A DNA stretch of 6,571 nucleotides from Desulfurivibrio alkaliphilus (lineage in GTDB: Bacteria; Desulfobacterota; Desulfobulbia; Desulfobulbales; Desulfurivibrionaceae): assembly GCA_011048585.1 (NCBI GenBank), contig DSDS01000151.1, positions 1 to 6,571 of the forward strand, given 5' to 3'. The position numbers and the translations under genes were made by a program. Every line of letters starts with the position of its first letter. The first letter of the stretch is position 1. The notes below the pieces were generated by a model that was given only the letters and a program-made list of their open reading frames with translations, made no database searches and had not been told where the DNA came from. Positions 6,392 through 6,571 of this stretch are shown piece by piece.

Positions 6392-6502
6392 GTTTGCAAG
6401 TGTGGGTGGTCGCCGCCTTGGGGGATAGTGAGAGTCAATTTCAGCTATATTACCCTAATTTTGTTCGGATTGTAGGTTATTAGGGCCGGTAGCGATGTTT
6501 TT

Positions 6503-6519
6503 TACATCACTGTAGTACA
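6503..6519. promoter_or_regulatory. Two overlapping palindromes, candidate operator
   Basis: TACA-TCAC-TGTA (6503-6514) and TGTA-G-TACA (6511-6519) share the middle TGTA, giving three alternating half sites. They lie just upstream of the plus-strand -10 and near the predicted minus-strand start site, where a repressor or activator could affect both directions. No regulator is identified. Confidence 0.3.
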
Positions 6520-6525
6520 AATTTT

Positions 6526-6534
6526 TGTTATATT
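6526..6534 (+). promoter_or_regulatory. Extended -10 element pointing out of the window
   Basis: TG-T-TATATT matches an extended -10 (TGnTATAAT) with one mismatch. No good -35 lies 16-18 bp upstream, which extended -10 promoters tolerate. A plus-strand gene probably begins beyond 6571; an AGGA at 6567-6570 could be its ribosome binding site. Confidence 0.35.
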
Positions 6535-6556
6535 GTCGGCCTGGCCAAGCAATCAA
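6527..6556 (-). promoter_or_regulatory. Possible promoter for the DUF116 gene
   Basis: On the minus strand TTGATT (6556-6551, 4 of 6) and TATAAC (6532-6527, 5 of 6) are separated by 18 bp. This would give a leader of about 130 nt before the ATG at 6391. The match is moderate and overlaps the plus-strand candidate, so it is tentative. Confidence 0.3.
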
Positions 6557-6571
6557 TTATTTAACCAGGAC

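Overview
The window is a GC-rich (by eye about 60 percent or more), gene-dense stretch of ordinary bacterial chromosome with six protein genes. No RNA gene, insertion sequence, phage gene or CRISPR array was seen. A DUF116 protein, a DUF1566 protein, a soluble MltB and a GlgX-type debranching enzyme together would fit a Gram-negative Desulfobacterota (former Deltaproteobacteria) genome. That assignment is inference from gene content, not from a marker gene.

Layout: (1) 1-512, minus: 5' part of a membrane-anchored protein with a gamma-glutamylcyclotransferase-like (AIG2/GGCT) domain; its C-terminus lies outside the window. (2) 603-1589, minus: periplasmic lytic murein transglycosylase of the MltB family. 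(3) 1715-2617 (possibly from 1676), plus: HAD phosphatase most like sucrose-6-phosphate phosphatase. (4) 2614-3549, minus: cytoplasmic two-domain protein ending in a DUF1566 (Lcl-type) domain. (5) 3682-5778, plus: glycogen debranching enzyme GlgX/TreX. (6) 5783-6391, minus: Cys-rich DUF116 protein with an N-terminal membrane segment. The last 180 bases (6392-6571) are AT-rich and non-coding. They carry overlapping promoter-like and palindromic elements and probably lead into a plus-strand gene just outside the window.

After the first two genes, which may be co-transcribed, strands alternate, giving two divergent promoter regions (1590-1714 and 3550-3681) and two very tight convergent junctions. 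At 2614-2617 the stop codons of two convergent genes interlock in the palindrome TTAA. At 5771-5790 the stop codons of glgX and the DUF116 gene form parts of the two arms of one perfect hairpin.

Functionally, the phosphatase and debranching enzyme point to sugar storage or compatible-solute metabolism (sucrose and glycogen or alpha-glucan). They are separated by an opposite-strand gene and are not one operon. MltB acts in cell-wall turnover. The DUF116, DUF1566 and GGCT-like genes have no firm role here. I found no convincing new multi-gene system; the most distinctive features are the stop-codon hairpins and the unusual domain arrangements of the poorly characterised genes.
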